From: Jeotgalibacillus soli
Lineage (GTDB): Bacteria > Bacillota > Bacilli > Bacillales > Jeotgalibacillaceae
DNA length: 57,715 nucleotides
Direction of reading: 5' to 3'
Assembly: GCF_000829435.1 (NCBI RefSeq)
Contig: NZ_JXRP01000003.1
Coordinates: 1-57,715 of the forward strand
Shown here one piece after another: positions 30,656-38,860 of the stretch. Both the position numbers and the translations under genes were made by a program. Under the pieces are notes generated by a model. It was not told the DNA's origin, did not search any database, and saw only the letters and a list, made by a program, of their open reading frames with translations. Numbering within the stretch: position 1 is the stretch's first letter; each line of letters starts with the position of its first letter.

Positions 30656-30882
30656 AAGAAACGTAAATAAAAAAATTGTCTGAATCTCCGGTGTTTGTTA
30701 TTATATGGTAATGGTTGCATGCTGATCCTGGCATGGTTTAAATGAGCGTTTACTCTCTCTTTAGCAGTGTTTGATCATCTTCAGCTTTCCTTCATTAAAA
30801 ATAGGAAAATAATCTAACCGATACATGACATTACCTAAAGTTAGAGATTGAAGATATTATTTGGTGAAAATGAGCGGAAAAG

Positions 30883-30911
30883 GTATAAACACGACCATTT
30901 ATAAAATACTA
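30883..30911 (+). promoter_or_regulatory. Sigma-G-type promoter of spoVT
   Basis: GTATA (30883-30887), 17 bases, AATACTA (30905-30911). It has the same layout as the sspF promoter with one mismatch in the -10. It lies about 70 bases before the spoVT start; in B. subtilis spoVT is sigma-G dependent. Nothing else is evident in the 30656-30882 interval. Confidence 0.6.
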
Positions 30912-30980
30912 ACAGTACGTAACAATCTGTAACGACAACTAAGAAGAATAATTCGTTTTAGGAAAGCGAGGCCCTAGAAG

Positions 30981-31517
30981 ATGAAAGCAACAGGTATTGT
31001 ACGTCGAATTGATGATTTGGGACGTGTTGTAATTCCGAAAGAAATTAGACGAACGCTTAGAATTAGAGAAGGCGACCCACTCGAGATCTTTGTCGATCGA
31101 GAAGGAGAAGTAATACTAAAAAAGTATTCGCCGATTAGTGAGCTTGGCGACTTTGCAAAAGAGTACGCTGAGGCATTATTTGATAGCCTGGGGCATCCCG
31201 TGCTTATCTCTGACCGTGATAACATCGTCGCAATTGCCGGCGTGTCGAAAAAAGACTATCTAGATCGTCGGGTTGGCGAGGGGATTGAAAGTATAATGAC
31301 GGGTCGAAAAAGCGTACTTATACAAAAACAAAGCTCGCTATCTATTGTTGAACACCAAGAAGAGGATCTCTCGTCCTATGCAGTGGCTCCAATTGTAGCA
31401 TCTGGTGACCCGATTGGAAGTGTGATTATCTTTACAAAAGAGGGCACACTGGGTGCAGTAGAGCAAAAATCAACTGAAACAGCGGCGAGCTTCTTGGCAA
31501 GGCAGATGGAACAATAA
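30981..31517 (+). CDS. spoVT: Stage V sporulation regulator SpoVT
   Basis: Forespore regulator that fine-tunes sigma-G genes. The 178-residue product has an N-terminal AbrB-like swapped-hairpin domain (MKATGIVRRIDDLGRVV, about 1-50) and a C-terminal GAF-like domain (about 55-178). It can be told from AbrB by the long C-terminal part. A terminator follows 16 bases after the stop. Confidence 0.96.
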   Translation: MKATGIVRRIDDLGRVVIPKEIRRTLRIREGDPLEIFVDREGEVILKKYSPISELGDFAKEYAEALFDSLGHPVLISDRDNIVAIAGVSKKDYLDRRVGEGIESIMTGRKSVLIQKQSSLSIVEHQEEDLSSYAVAPIVASGDPIGSVIIFTKEGTLGAVEQKSTETAASFLARQMEQ

Positions 31518-31532
31518 GAATATCTGAATATG

Positions 31533-31566
31533 AAAAAACGCAGCCTTTTCGGTTGCGTTTTTTCTA
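31533..31566 (+). terminator. Terminator of spoVT
   Basis: AAAAAACGCAGCC pairs with GGTTGCGTTTTTT (one mismatch, TTTTC loop). Confidence 0.9.
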
Positions 31567-31673
31567 TATACAGTTAGTGGGGGATTGAACAGAAAAGACA
31601 GCTTCAAAGCAGTTTGTTATAATTACCTGTAACTATGTGTAAGAGGGGAAATGAAAGGCGAGTGGGTAGGTTA

Positions 31674-33269
31674 ATGGAGCGGTCATCTAATGAAATGATC
31701 AAGGGAGCGGCTATTTTAACTTTGGCAGCTTTTTTCTCGAAAATATTAAGTGCATTATATCGCGTTCCCTTTCAAAACATAGTGGGAGATACAGGTTTCT
31801 ACATTTATCAGCAGGTTTATCCTTTTTATGGTATTTTACTTGCTCTTTGTACATACACATTTCCTGTCATGATTTCAAAAATGGTGGCTGAACAGATCGA
31901 TACGGGAAAAAAAGAGGATGTTAGTCGAATCCTGCAGGTCTCATTTCTTTTTTTGACAGCCGTTGGTCTAGGATGGTTTTTAGCCCTTCGTTTTGGAGCT
32001 GAGGCGCTTGCTGTATGGATGGGAGATCCTTCACTGGCCCCGTTAATTGGCCTCATGGCATACCCTTTTTTATTATTGCCTATATTGTCAACAGGCAAAG
32101 GTTGGTTTCAGGCGAATCAGAATATGGTTCCATCTGCCCTATCACAAGGCTTAGAGCAATTTGTACGCGTAGTGGTCATATTAGTCCTGTCGATCGTTTT
32201 AATGACAGCTGAGGCGGGGTTATATGCTGTTGGTATGGGGGCTGTTGCGGGATCAATTGCCGGTTCGTTTACTGGTGTTGTTGTTCTCACCTATTTCGTG
32301 TGGAAGCAAGGGGTTCGTATTGAACGGGTTCAAAGTTTGAAATTTTCACGTTTTGACTGGATGATTGTACGAAAGCTGACGATTATGGGAGGCGCTATTG
32401 GCATGGGGAGCATGATGCTGGTGCTCTATCAGCTTGTCGATGCACTTAACGTCTATGCCATGCTGGTAGCGGGTGGGGTGGAACAGGAAGCAGCAAAAGA
32501 GATTAAAGGGGTATACGATCGCGGACAGCCTCTAGTACAAATGGGCATTATTGTTGCTACCTCATTGTCCTTGACCGTAGTGCCGATGATATCATCGGCT
32601 TATGAAAAAAACCAGCATGAATATGTGAAAGAAAAAGCAAAACTTGCGTTGAAAATAGGTATTATATTTGGAGCTGCAGCAGCTGTCGGTTTAATCAATA
32701 TCATTATACCGTTGAATATAATGCTGTTTCAGGATTCATCGGATTCTCATGTGCTCGCTGTATTTGTCTTGTCTGCGTTAATGGCCTCGATCATCTTAAC
32801 GATCAGTGCGGTGCTGCAGGGGATGGGAAGCTTTCATTTGGCTGCTTGGTCGATCGTCGCAAGTCTTGCAGTAAAATACGGTTTAAACCAATGGCTCGTC
32901 CCATACTTTGGGACACTTGGGGCAGCGATCGCAACTGTGCTTGCAATGCTACTGGTCTTGATTGTTGTTGTCATGAGACTTCGCCGGCGCGTCGGAAGAT
33001 TATTAGAACGATCTTTTTATCGCGTGCTTGCTGTCAGTTTATTCGGAATGACAGCAGCGATTCAGCTTCTTATGGTTTTTGGAGGTATGATCCCTCCAGA
33101 ATTGGCCAGTACAAGGGTACAGGCAACCTTGATGGCGTTGTTGGGAGCCGCACTAGGAGGGTGGGTTTTTATGTTTGTAACATGGAAGCAAAGGTTGTTT
33201 ACCAATGAAGAAGTAAAGCAAATTCCGCTGGGCAAAAAGCTGGACCGGATTTTTGGTTCTAGTGTTTAA
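31674..33269 (+). CDS. yabM: MATE/MurJ-superfamily flippase (YabM/SpoVB group)
   Basis: Polytopic membrane protein of the MOP exporter superfamily that moves lipid-linked sugars across the membrane; YabM and SpoVB are the nearest groups. The 531-residue product has about 14 hydrophobic segments and the N-terminal motif KGAAILTLAAFFSKILSALY typical of the group. The start is uncertain: ATG 31674 matches the expected N-terminus, but GTG 31662 and ATG 31635 are in frame. It sits between spoVT and mazG, as in B. subtilis. Whether it transports a peptidoglycan or a spore polysaccharide precursor cannot be told. Confidence 0.9.
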   Translation: MERSSNEMIKGAAILTLAAFFSKILSALYRVPFQNIVGDTGFYIYQQVYPFYGILLALCTYTFPVMISKMVAEQIDTGKKEDVSRILQVSFLFLTAVGLGWFLALRFGAEALAVWMGDPSLAPLIGLMAYPFLLLPILSTGKGWFQANQNMVPSALSQGLEQFVRVVVILVLSIVLMTAEAGLYAVGMGAVAGSIAGSFTGVVVLTYFVWKQGVRIERVQSLKFSRFDWMIVRKLTIMGGAIGMGSMMLVLYQLVDALNVYAMLVAGGVEQEAAKEIKGVYDRGQPLVQMGIIVATSLSLTVVPMISSAYEKNQHEYVKEKAKLALKIGIIFGAAAAVGLINIIIPLNIMLFQDSSDSHVLAVFVLSALMASIILTISAVLQGMGSFHLAAWSIVASLAVKYGLNQWLVPYFGTLGAAIATVLAMLLVLIVVVMRLRRRVGRLLERSFYRVLAVSLFGMTAAIQLLMVFGGMIPPELASTRVQATLMALLGAALGGWVFMFVTWKQRLFTNEEVKQIPLGKKLDRIFGSSV

Positions 33270-33341
33270 AGAAAGCGAACATCATAAAGAATGTGTGAAT
33301 TTATATAAATTGATGATATTGATACAGAGGAGACAGGTGAG

Positions 33342-34808
33342 ATGACACTTCGAATAGAAATTATTGGACTTGGCGCAGGTGATTTAGATCAGTTGCCTCA
33401 TGGTGTATATAAAAAACTCAAAAGCGCTTCACATATTGTGGCTCGAACACTCTCACACCCAGTTATATCGGCACTTCAGGAAGAAGGCGTTATTTTTTCA
33501 TCGTTTGATCACATTTATGAGGCTCATGATCGCTTTGAAGATGTTTATGCTTCAATCGTCGCTTTGTTAATGGAGCAAGCGGAGGAAGGCCCTGTGATCT
33601 ATGCTGTACCAGGTCACCCGTTAGTCGCTGAACAAACTGTACAGCTATTATTAGATTTGGAAAAAAAGGGGGAAATATCAATTTCCGTTGTAGGCGGTCA
33701 AAGCTTTTTAGATGATCTCTTTACTGCTGTAGGAATCGATCCGATTGAAGGATTCCAGCTTCTTGATGGAACAGCATTGCGTCGAGATCACATTCAAGTG
33801 GCGCAGCATTTAATTATTGGACAGGTGTATGATGCACTTGTAGCATCTGAAGTGAAGTTGACCTTGATGGAAAAGTATCCGGATCATTACCCAGTTACGA
33901 TCGTAACTGCAGCTGGAAGTTCAGAAGAGAGAATTACAACGGTACCTCTATATGAACTAGACAGAGAGATGGAGCTAAGTAATCTGACAAGTCTTTATGT
34001 CCCCCCTATGCAGGATCAGTCTCAGGCGTATGGTGAATTCTTTCAGCTTCGTCAAATTATCGCTGCGTTAAGAGGCCCAGACGGATGTCCATGGGACAAA
34101 GAGCAGACGCATGAGTCATTAAAGCGATATTTGATCGAAGAGGCATACGAGCTTCTGGAAGCGATAGACAGCGGTGATATTGATCATATGATTGAAGAGC
34201 TTGGAGACGTGTTATTGCAGGTCATGCTTCACGCGCAAATTGGAGAGGACAGTGGGTATTTTACCATTCAGGATGTTATTTTCGGCATTTCTGAGAAGAT
34301 GGTGCGCAGACACCCTCATGTTTTTGGAGACGCTACAGCGAATAGTACTGAAGAAGTTGTTCAGAGTTGGCAGGCGATAAAGCAGCAGGAAAAAGGTGGA
34401 TCTCAGGAAGGAAAATCGCTGTTGAAGGGTGTTGGAGCTGGTAAGCCCGCATTGATTCAAGCATTCGAGATTCAGAAAAAGGCTGCAAAGGTAGGGTTTG
34501 ATTGGGATGATCCTTCTGGTGCCTGGGATAAATTTGAGGAAGAGTGGCAGGAATTTCAGGATGAGATCGCTAATGGAGACAAGGAAGCGAGTTTAGAGGA
34601 ATTTGGTGATTTATTGTTTGCCCTTGTTAACGTATCTCGTTTTCATAATATTTTTCCTGAGGAAGCCCTTATTAGGGCAAATCAAAAATTTATGGCACGT
34701 TTCTCTTATGTAGAAAAAAGGGTAAGAGAATCAGGTAATACGTTTCAGTCGTTTAGCTTGACTGAGTTGGATGAATTTTGGGATGAAGCAAAAAATAAAG
34801 GAATGTAG
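33342..34808 (+). CDS. yabN: Tetrapyrrole methylase-like/MazG fusion protein (YabN)
   Basis: Two-part protein of 488 residues. An N-terminal SAM-dependent tetrapyrrole-methylase-like domain (about 1-220, IIGLGAGDLDQLP and PGHPLVAEQT) is joined to a C-terminal MazG NTP pyrophosphohydrolase domain. The metal-binding EEAYELLEAI lies near 266, and a second EEFGDLLFALVN helix near 430. The MazG part probably clears aberrant nucleotides; the methylase part has no known substrate. AGAGGAGACAGG precedes the ATG. It is followed by rqcP. Confidence 0.95.
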   Translation: MTLRIEIIGLGAGDLDQLPHGVYKKLKSASHIVARTLSHPVISALQEEGVIFSSFDHIYEAHDRFEDVYASIVALLMEQAEEGPVIYAVPGHPLVAEQTVQLLLDLEKKGEISISVVGGQSFLDDLFTAVGIDPIEGFQLLDGTALRRDHIQVAQHLIIGQVYDALVASEVKLTLMEKYPDHYPVTIVTAAGSSEERITTVPLYELDREMELSNLTSLYVPPMQDQSQAYGEFFQLRQIIAALRGPDGCPWDKEQTHESLKRYLIEEAYELLEAIDSGDIDHMIEELGDVLLQVMLHAQIGEDSGYFTIQDVIFGISEKMVRRHPHVFGDATANSTEEVVQSWQAIKQQEKGGSQEGKSLLKGVGAGKPALIQAFEIQKKAAKVGFDWDDPSGAWDKFEEEWQEFQDEIANGDKEASLEEFGDLLFALVNVSRFHNIFPEEALIRANQKFMARFSYVEKRVRESGNTFQSFSLTELDEFWDEAKNKGM

Positions 34809-34823
34809 AAAGTAGGTATTCAT

Positions 34824-35090
34824 ATGAGACTCGATAAGTTTTTAAAGGTTTCAAGGCTTATTAAACGCAGAACACTTGCAAAGGAAGTAGCTGATCAAGG
34901 GCGTATTTCAATCAATGGTCAGCAAGCGAAAGCAAGCTCGACAGTCAAAGTTGGCGATGAATTAACGGTCCGCTTTGGCCAGCGGATTGTAACGGTTCAA
35001 GTAGATCGTTTGCAGGAAACCATGCGCAAAGAAGAAGCAATGACCATGTATAGCGTAATCAAAGAAGAACGCCTAGGAGCAACTGAATAG
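34824..35090 (+). CDS. rqcP: RqcP, S4-domain ribosome quality control factor (YabO)
   Basis: RNA-binding S4-domain protein of 88 residues, like Hsp15. In B. subtilis RqcP works with RqcH on stalled 50S subunits to add alanine tails. The S4 motif begins at residue 1 (MRLDKFLKVSRLIKRRTLA) and GRISINGQQAKAS follows. It starts 15 bases after yabN ends. Confidence 0.95.
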   Translation: MRLDKFLKVSRLIKRRTLAKEVADQGRISINGQQAKASSTVKVGDELTVRFGQRIVTVQVDRLQETMRKEEAMTMYSVIKEERLGATE

Positions 35091-35121
35091 CTCATATAAA
35101 AAAGGATAAGTGAATGGCGTC

Positions 35122-35148
35122 ATACCCTCTTTAGGTTGTGCATACAAT
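35122..35148 (+). promoter_or_regulatory. Sigma-E-type promoter of yabP-yabQ
   Basis: ATA (35122-35124), 16 bases, CATACAAT (35141-35148) matches the mother-cell sigma-E consensus, 42 bases before yabP. yabP and yabQ are sigma-E genes in B. subtilis. Confidence 0.75.
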
Positions 35149-35189
35149 GTATTGAGTAAATGCTTGTACAACAAAGCGGGGTGGATGAA

Positions 35190-35480
35190 ATGCCGTATAC
35201 TGATCCAAGACAGGAAAGGCCAGAGCATGAGATTGTGATGAGCAAAAGAGAAACACTGTCCATAACCGGTGTTCGCCATGTGGAAAGTTTTGATAACGAG
35301 GAATTCTTATTAGAGACTGTACAAGGATATTTGTCTATAAAAGGAAAACAGCTTCAAATGGTTAATCTTGATGTTGAGAGAGGACATGTATCGTTAAAAG
35401 GACGGATCGATGACTTGTTATATATTGATGAACCGGGTCCACAAGAAACAAAGGGGCTCTTTAGTAAGTTATTTCGATGA
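35190..35480 (+). CDS. yabP: Spore cortex protein YabP
   Basis: Mother-cell sporulation protein of the YabP/YqfC family, 96 residues, required for spore formation; biochemical role unknown. Conserved blocks ITGVRHVESFDNEEFLLET and LLYIDE are present, ending in GLFSKLFR. I start it at ATG 35190 after GGGGTGGATG; an upstream in-frame ATG at 35160 lacks a good site. It overlaps yabQ by four bases. Confidence 0.93.
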   Translation: MPYTDPRQERPEHEIVMSKRETLSITGVRHVESFDNEEFLLETVQGYLSIKGKQLQMVNLDVERGHVSLKGRIDDLLYIDEPGPQETKGLFSKLFR

Positions 35481-36022
35481 TTTTAGATGCACAGCTTCTC
35501 GTAATGGCTTCAATGATTGGGGCAGGCTTGCTGATCGGCTTTAATCTAACACTGTATGATAGATATCTGAGTCCCCGAAAATCATCAAACTGGCGTTGGA
35601 TTACAGATGGCTTTTTTTGGTGCCTGCAAGCGATCATTGTTTTTCTTCTGCTATTCCAGGTGAATGGCGGAGAGTGGCGTTTGTATGTACTGATATCCAT
35701 TATTTGCGGATTTTCTGCCTATCAAGCATTGATCAAAAGAATAATCATCCGTGTGCTTACATTAATTGAGAAGATCATTAAATGGGTGAGCCGCGTTCTA
35801 ATCATTACTTTTACTATTGTAGTTGTTACCCCGTTAAGATGGGGATGGCGAATTTTTATGCTGGTCATGGCGGGTCTTTTATCTCTTGTTTGTCGCTTGT
35901 TGTCGATCTTCTGGTGGATACTATCGAGGCCATTCGCCCCTTTTTTATCAAAAATTCCTAATTACAGGATTTTAATTGCGAAAAAGGTAAAAAAGTGGCT
36001 GAATCTGTTATATAATAGGTGA
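35477..36022 (+). CDS. yabQ: Spore cortex membrane protein YabQ
   Basis: Membrane protein needed for cortex formation, localised to the outer forespore membrane in B. subtilis. The 181-residue product has about four to five hydrophobic segments, then a basic tail. It starts at ATGA overlapping the yabP stop. It is about 30 residues shorter than the B. subtilis protein as I recall it (211), mainly at the C-terminus. Confidence 0.88.
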   Translation: MILDAQLLVMASMIGAGLLIGFNLTLYDRYLSPRKSSNWRWITDGFFWCLQAIIVFLLLFQVNGGEWRLYVLISIICGFSAYQALIKRIIIRVLTLIEKIIKWVSRVLIITFTIVVVTPLRWGWRIFMLVMAGLLSLVCRLLSIFWWILSRPFAPFLSKIPNYRILIAKKVKKWLNLLYNR

Positions 36023-36083
36023 TAATAAACCAGTCATAGATAAACGCATAGCCAACAGAGACCAGAAGGGAGAAGGCCACCAT

Positions 36084-36518
36084 ATGGGGAAGCCACATAA
36101 AGCGGTTACTTCGCTAGACAATCAGTACACAGTAAATCAACAGCAGATTGAGCACCGTAAAGCCCTGCACAAAAAAAGACTTATTCGCAGATTATCATTT
36201 TTTATCATTTTTGCGGTCATTATTAGTGGTGTATTAGTGTCTTCTATGGTTTCTCGAGCAAACGTTTTAGAAGCGAAAGAAGCACAAAAAGAAATATTAC
36301 AAAATCAGGTAGTAGAGCTTCAAGCAAAAGAGGAGAGGCTTAAACTTGAAATTGAAAAGCTTAATGATGATGAGTACATAGCCAAGCTTGCAAGGAAAGA
36401 CTACTTCCTTTCCGAGGATGGAGAAATTATTTTTAATATTCCAGAAGAAGGCAATGAAAGCTTGTCAAACCTAAAGAATGATGAAAAAAAAGATTCACAA
36501 AATGATAATAATGATTAA
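36084..36518 (+). CDS. divIC: Cell division protein DivIC
   Basis: Bitopic divisome protein that acts with DivIB and FtsL at the septum. The 144-residue product has a basic cytoplasmic N-terminus (1-36), one membrane span (about 37-55), an extracellular coiled coil (about 60-97) and the conserved DDEYIAKLARKDYFLS block. The C-terminus is a low-complexity Asp/Asn-rich tail, making it longer than B. subtilis DivIC. AGAAGGGAGAAGG precedes the ATG. Confidence 0.94.
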   Translation: MGKPHKAVTSLDNQYTVNQQQIEHRKALHKKRLIRRLSFFIIFAVIISGVLVSSMVSRANVLEAKEAQKEILQNQVVELQAKEERLKLEIEKLNDDEYIAKLARKDYFLSEDGEIIFNIPEEGNESLSNLKNDEKKDSQNDNND

Positions 36519-36522
36519 TATG

Positions 36523-36551
36523 GGGTGTCGGTATGTTGACACTCTTTTTTT
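36523..36551 (+). terminator. Terminator of divIC
   Basis: GGGTGTC pairs with GACACTC (one G-U) and is followed by TTTTTTT. Confidence 0.75.
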
Positions 36552-36613
36552 ATGTTGGCTATAATGGACAGTAAGCTCTATTTTTTATTTTTCTAAGGAG
36601 GATCATTTTTTTT

Positions 36614-37057
36614 ATGTCAATCGAAGTAGGCAGCAAAGTACAAGGTAAAGTGACAGGCATCACTCATTTCGGGGCATTCGTTGAATTGCCTGGAGGTTCA
36701 ACAGGGCTTGTGCATATCAGTGAAGTTGCGGACAACTATGTCAAGGATATCAACGAGCATTTAAAAGTAGGCGACGAAGTAGAAGTCAAGATCTTAAATG
36801 TTGAAAAGGATGGCAAAATTGGTTTGTCTATTCGTAAGGCAAAAGATCAACCACCGCAACAGACTACACAGCAGCAACGTCCGCGCAGTAACCGAGGGAC
36901 CGATCAACGTGGTGGCCGTAATAATAGTGGCCCGGTAGGAAGAGAGACATTTGAACAGAAAATGGCTCGTTTCCTAAAGGATAGTGAGGATCGCCTGACT
37001 TCTCTAAAACGTAATACGGAATCAAAACGTGGGGGTAGAGGAGCTAAAAAAGGGTAA
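36614..37057 (+). CDS. yabR: S1 RNA-binding domain protein YabR
   Basis: General-stress-type RNA-binding protein with one S1 domain (about 1-73, VGSKVQGKVTGITHFGAFVEL) resembling the S1 of PNPase. A Gln/Arg/Gly-rich low-complexity region (about 78-108) and a short basic C-terminus follow. Function is not established. AAGGAGGATC precedes the ATG. It lies directly after divIC as in B. subtilis. Confidence 0.93.
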   Translation: MSIEVGSKVQGKVTGITHFGAFVELPGGSTGLVHISEVADNYVKDINEHLKVGDEVEVKILNVEKDGKIGLSIRKAKDQPPQQTTQQQRPRSNRGTDQRGGRNNSGPVGRETFEQKMARFLKDSEDRLTSLKRNTESKRGGRGAKKG

Positions 37058-37125
37058 CTAGCTGTCGTTTCGTACATCCGGAAGACATGGATAATCTTGA
37101 TCAGTCGATATAACAATACGTTTAA

Positions 37126-37163
37126 AGTGGGGCCAATTATGTAGTTGCGGCTCCGCTTTTTTT
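37126..37163 (+). terminator. Terminator of yabR
   Basis: AGTGGGGCC pairs with GGCTCCGCT (two G-U pairs) and runs into TTTTTTT. Confidence 0.85.
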
Positions 37164-37225
37164 ATTTATAAAGGAGTATAGGTGGAGGATGTCGTAATGT
37201 AATAGGTAGATCAAGAGAGGAGTGA

Positions 37226-37696
37226 TTGATTATCTTAAAGGTTACTTGGTTATCTCATTGTGAACAGTATTTATCTTGGCTTTTGGAATTAAAGGAAATG
37301 GAAGACTATGTTTGGTTCGCACCAATTGAAGAAGGTAAATGGTCCACTGCCGCCATTATTTCGCATCTTCAAGCCTGGGATGCTTATACCATAAATGAAA
37401 GGCTTTCATTTATGAAAGAGGGCGCCTTGTTGGAGAATTTCCCTGATTTTCAAGAATTTAATGAAAAAGCGAGAACCGAAGCACATAATGGACAATCAAA
37501 GGAAATGCTAATCGATCTTGCATACATAACAAGAGTAGACTTAATGAATCTGATAAGTGACCTGGCTGATGAGACATTGTCTGCTTCATTTTCTATCGGA
37601 GACCATTCTTTAACCATTGAGGAATACTTAAGAGATTTTATGGAGCATGACCTTCACCATCAGGAACAAATAGAAATGATGAAAAAAAGTTTGTGA
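37226..37696 (+). CDS. DinB-superfamily four-helix protein
   Basis: A 156-residue helical protein with the DinB/YfiT metal triad: H47 in ISHLQAWDAY, and H141 and H145 in EHDLHHQEQI. The superfamily includes thiol-dependent S-transferases (bacillithiol enzymes) and damage-induced proteins. The exact reaction of this copy cannot be inferred. The start is TTG 37226 with AGAGAGGAG upstream at short spacing. B. subtilis has no such gene here, so it is an accessory insertion between yabR and the tRNA genes. Confidence 0.8.
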   Translation: MIILKVTWLSHCEQYLSWLLELKEMEDYVWFAPIEEGKWSTAAIISHLQAWDAYTINERLSFMKEGALLENFPDFQEFNEKARTEAHNGQSKEMLIDLAYITRVDLMNLISDLADETLSASFSIGDHSLTIEEYLRDFMEHDLHHQEQIEMMKKSL

Positions 37697-37882
37697 AAAG
37701 CTCCGGATTTATGAAGTCCTTGGAAAAAGATCAGTCCTCTTGAAAGTTTGAAAACTCATTTAGAAGACGGTTCTTTCTATGGAAGACAGGAAAAACCGGA
37801 AATCTTAATTTCGACAGTCAGATTCTACCCTATGTTGTATACTAAAAATCAACAAATGAAATCAATCAAGGAGGGATCGTGT

Positions 37883-38086
37883 ATGACTGGAACAATCGCG
37901 GCCGTTATGACTTTATCGATTCCGGTTATTGCGATCATAACAACCCATTTAGAAAAATAGACTAGAATGAAACGTGATATGTTGAAAGATGATCTGGAAC
38001 TCGAAAGGCTTAAGCAAGAAAATTATCTAATCGAAACATAGAAGCTTAGGCTCGAACTTGAACAAAGGCAGCTTGAGGATTCATGA
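37883..38086 (+). pseudogene. Small membrane/coiled-coil protein, interrupted by two amber stops
   Basis: A strong site AAGGAGGG lies 10 bases before ATG 37883. The frame encodes a 20-residue hydrophobic segment (MTGTIAAVMTLSIPVIAIIT) and then, past TAG 37958-37960, a charged heptad-like helix (MLKDDLELERLKQENY). After a second TAG (38039-38041) comes KLRLELEQRQLED and a final TGA at 38086. Sense is kept across both stops, so this was a roughly 65-residue membrane-anchored coiled-coil protein, now broken. A strong terminator follows. A functional 25-residue membrane peptide is possible but less likely. Confidence 0.65.
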
Positions 38087-38130
38087 TAAGAGAACAAGCC
38101 GCTCTATTTTTAAATATTGTCGATCATATA

Positions 38131-38176
38131 AACGCTAGCAGGAATGTTCATGGTCCTGCTAGCGTTTTTTTTTTTG
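38131..38176 (+). terminator. Terminator after the broken small gene
   Basis: A perfect 13-bp stem AACGCTAGCAGGA/TCCTGCTAGCGTT is followed by a long T run. Confidence 0.93.
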
Positions 38177-38241
38177 TGTGTATGGAAATGATGAAGTTTC
38201 ATTGTTTGATGGATAAAGTTGATGTCGATCGAGATGAAGAT

Positions 38242-38286
38242 AAGTAAAAGAGGGATTGGAGTTTTACTCCAATCCCTCTTTTACTT
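38242..38286 (-). terminator. Terminator of the tRNA genes
   Basis: A perfect 20-bp inverted repeat (AAGTAAAAGAGGGATTGGAG and its complement, 5-base loop) lies about 40 bases beyond the 3' end of tRNA-Glu on the minus strand. Confidence 0.85.
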
Positions 38287-38326
38287 ATGCTTGTTGCAGC
38301 TAAAAGAACCATTCTTTATTATGTAA

Positions 38327-38398
38327 TGACCCGTACGGGATTCGAACCCGTGTTACCGCCGTGAAAGGGCGGTGTCTTAACCGCTTGACCAACGGGCC
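38327..38398 (-). tRNA. tRNA-Glu (anticodon TTC)
   Basis: On the minus strand the sequence begins GGCCCGTTGGTCAAGCGG and contains the anticodon loop CCTTTCACG. It ends with GGGTTCGAATCCC and ACGGGTCA; all four helices can form over 72 bases. CCA is not encoded. It follows tRNA-Met by nine bases in one transcript. B. subtilis has the same Met-Glu pair near spoIIE. Confidence 0.96.
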
Positions 38399-38407
38399 TA
38401 AAAGTAG

Positions 38408-38481
38408 TGGCGGCAGAGGGGATCGAACCCCCGACCTCACGGGTATGAACCGTACGCTCTAGCCAGCTGAGCTACGCCGCC
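38408..38481 (-). tRNA. tRNA-Met (anticodon CAT)
   Basis: On the minus strand it begins GGCGGCGTAGCTCAGCTGG, with anticodon loop GGTTCATACCC and T-arm GGGGGTTCGATCCCC. The acceptor stem GGCGGCG/TGCCGCC is complete, as expected for elongator tRNA-Met (an initiator would lack the first pair). It is 74 bases long with no encoded CCA. Confidence 0.95.
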
Positions 38482-38686
38482 ATATAAAAGTATTCTCTGT
38501 GCTATTTATAAGATGCTCCAACGACTCTCAAGACTATACAATCGCCTTTTCTTTCTTATTAAGCACAAGTTCTATAATACATAGCTGTGGAACGAGTGTC
38601 AATCATATTTTGATTTTTTTAAAAGAAAAAAAACAGAGAAAACAAACGTCTTTTTCTTCCTCTATTTCTGAGACGAATGAGCACTT

Positions 38687-38826
38687 TTCGACGTGTTGTC
38701 TGAGGGGAAACAGGCGAAAACAAGAAAGGTTTCTCGAAATGATGATCTTCTCAAAAAAACGTCGAACGATTTTATTGTTTTGTCCCTGAATTATGACAAA
38801 CTCCCGTGGAACTTTTCTTTTATAAT
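38687..38826 (+). promoter_or_regulatory. Spo0A-type promoter region of spoIIE
   Basis: A perfect TATAAT (38821-38826) is paired with ATGACA (38793-38798) at an unusually long 22-base spacing. This is the trait of Spo0A-activated spoIIE and spoIIG promoters. 0A-like heptamers lie upstream: CGTCGAA (38760-38766, 6 of 7) and, inverted, TTCGACG (38687-38693, 6 of 7). Confidence 0.6.
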
Positions 38827-38860
38827 TACTCGCAACGAGAAGAGATAAGGGGTGGAGTAA

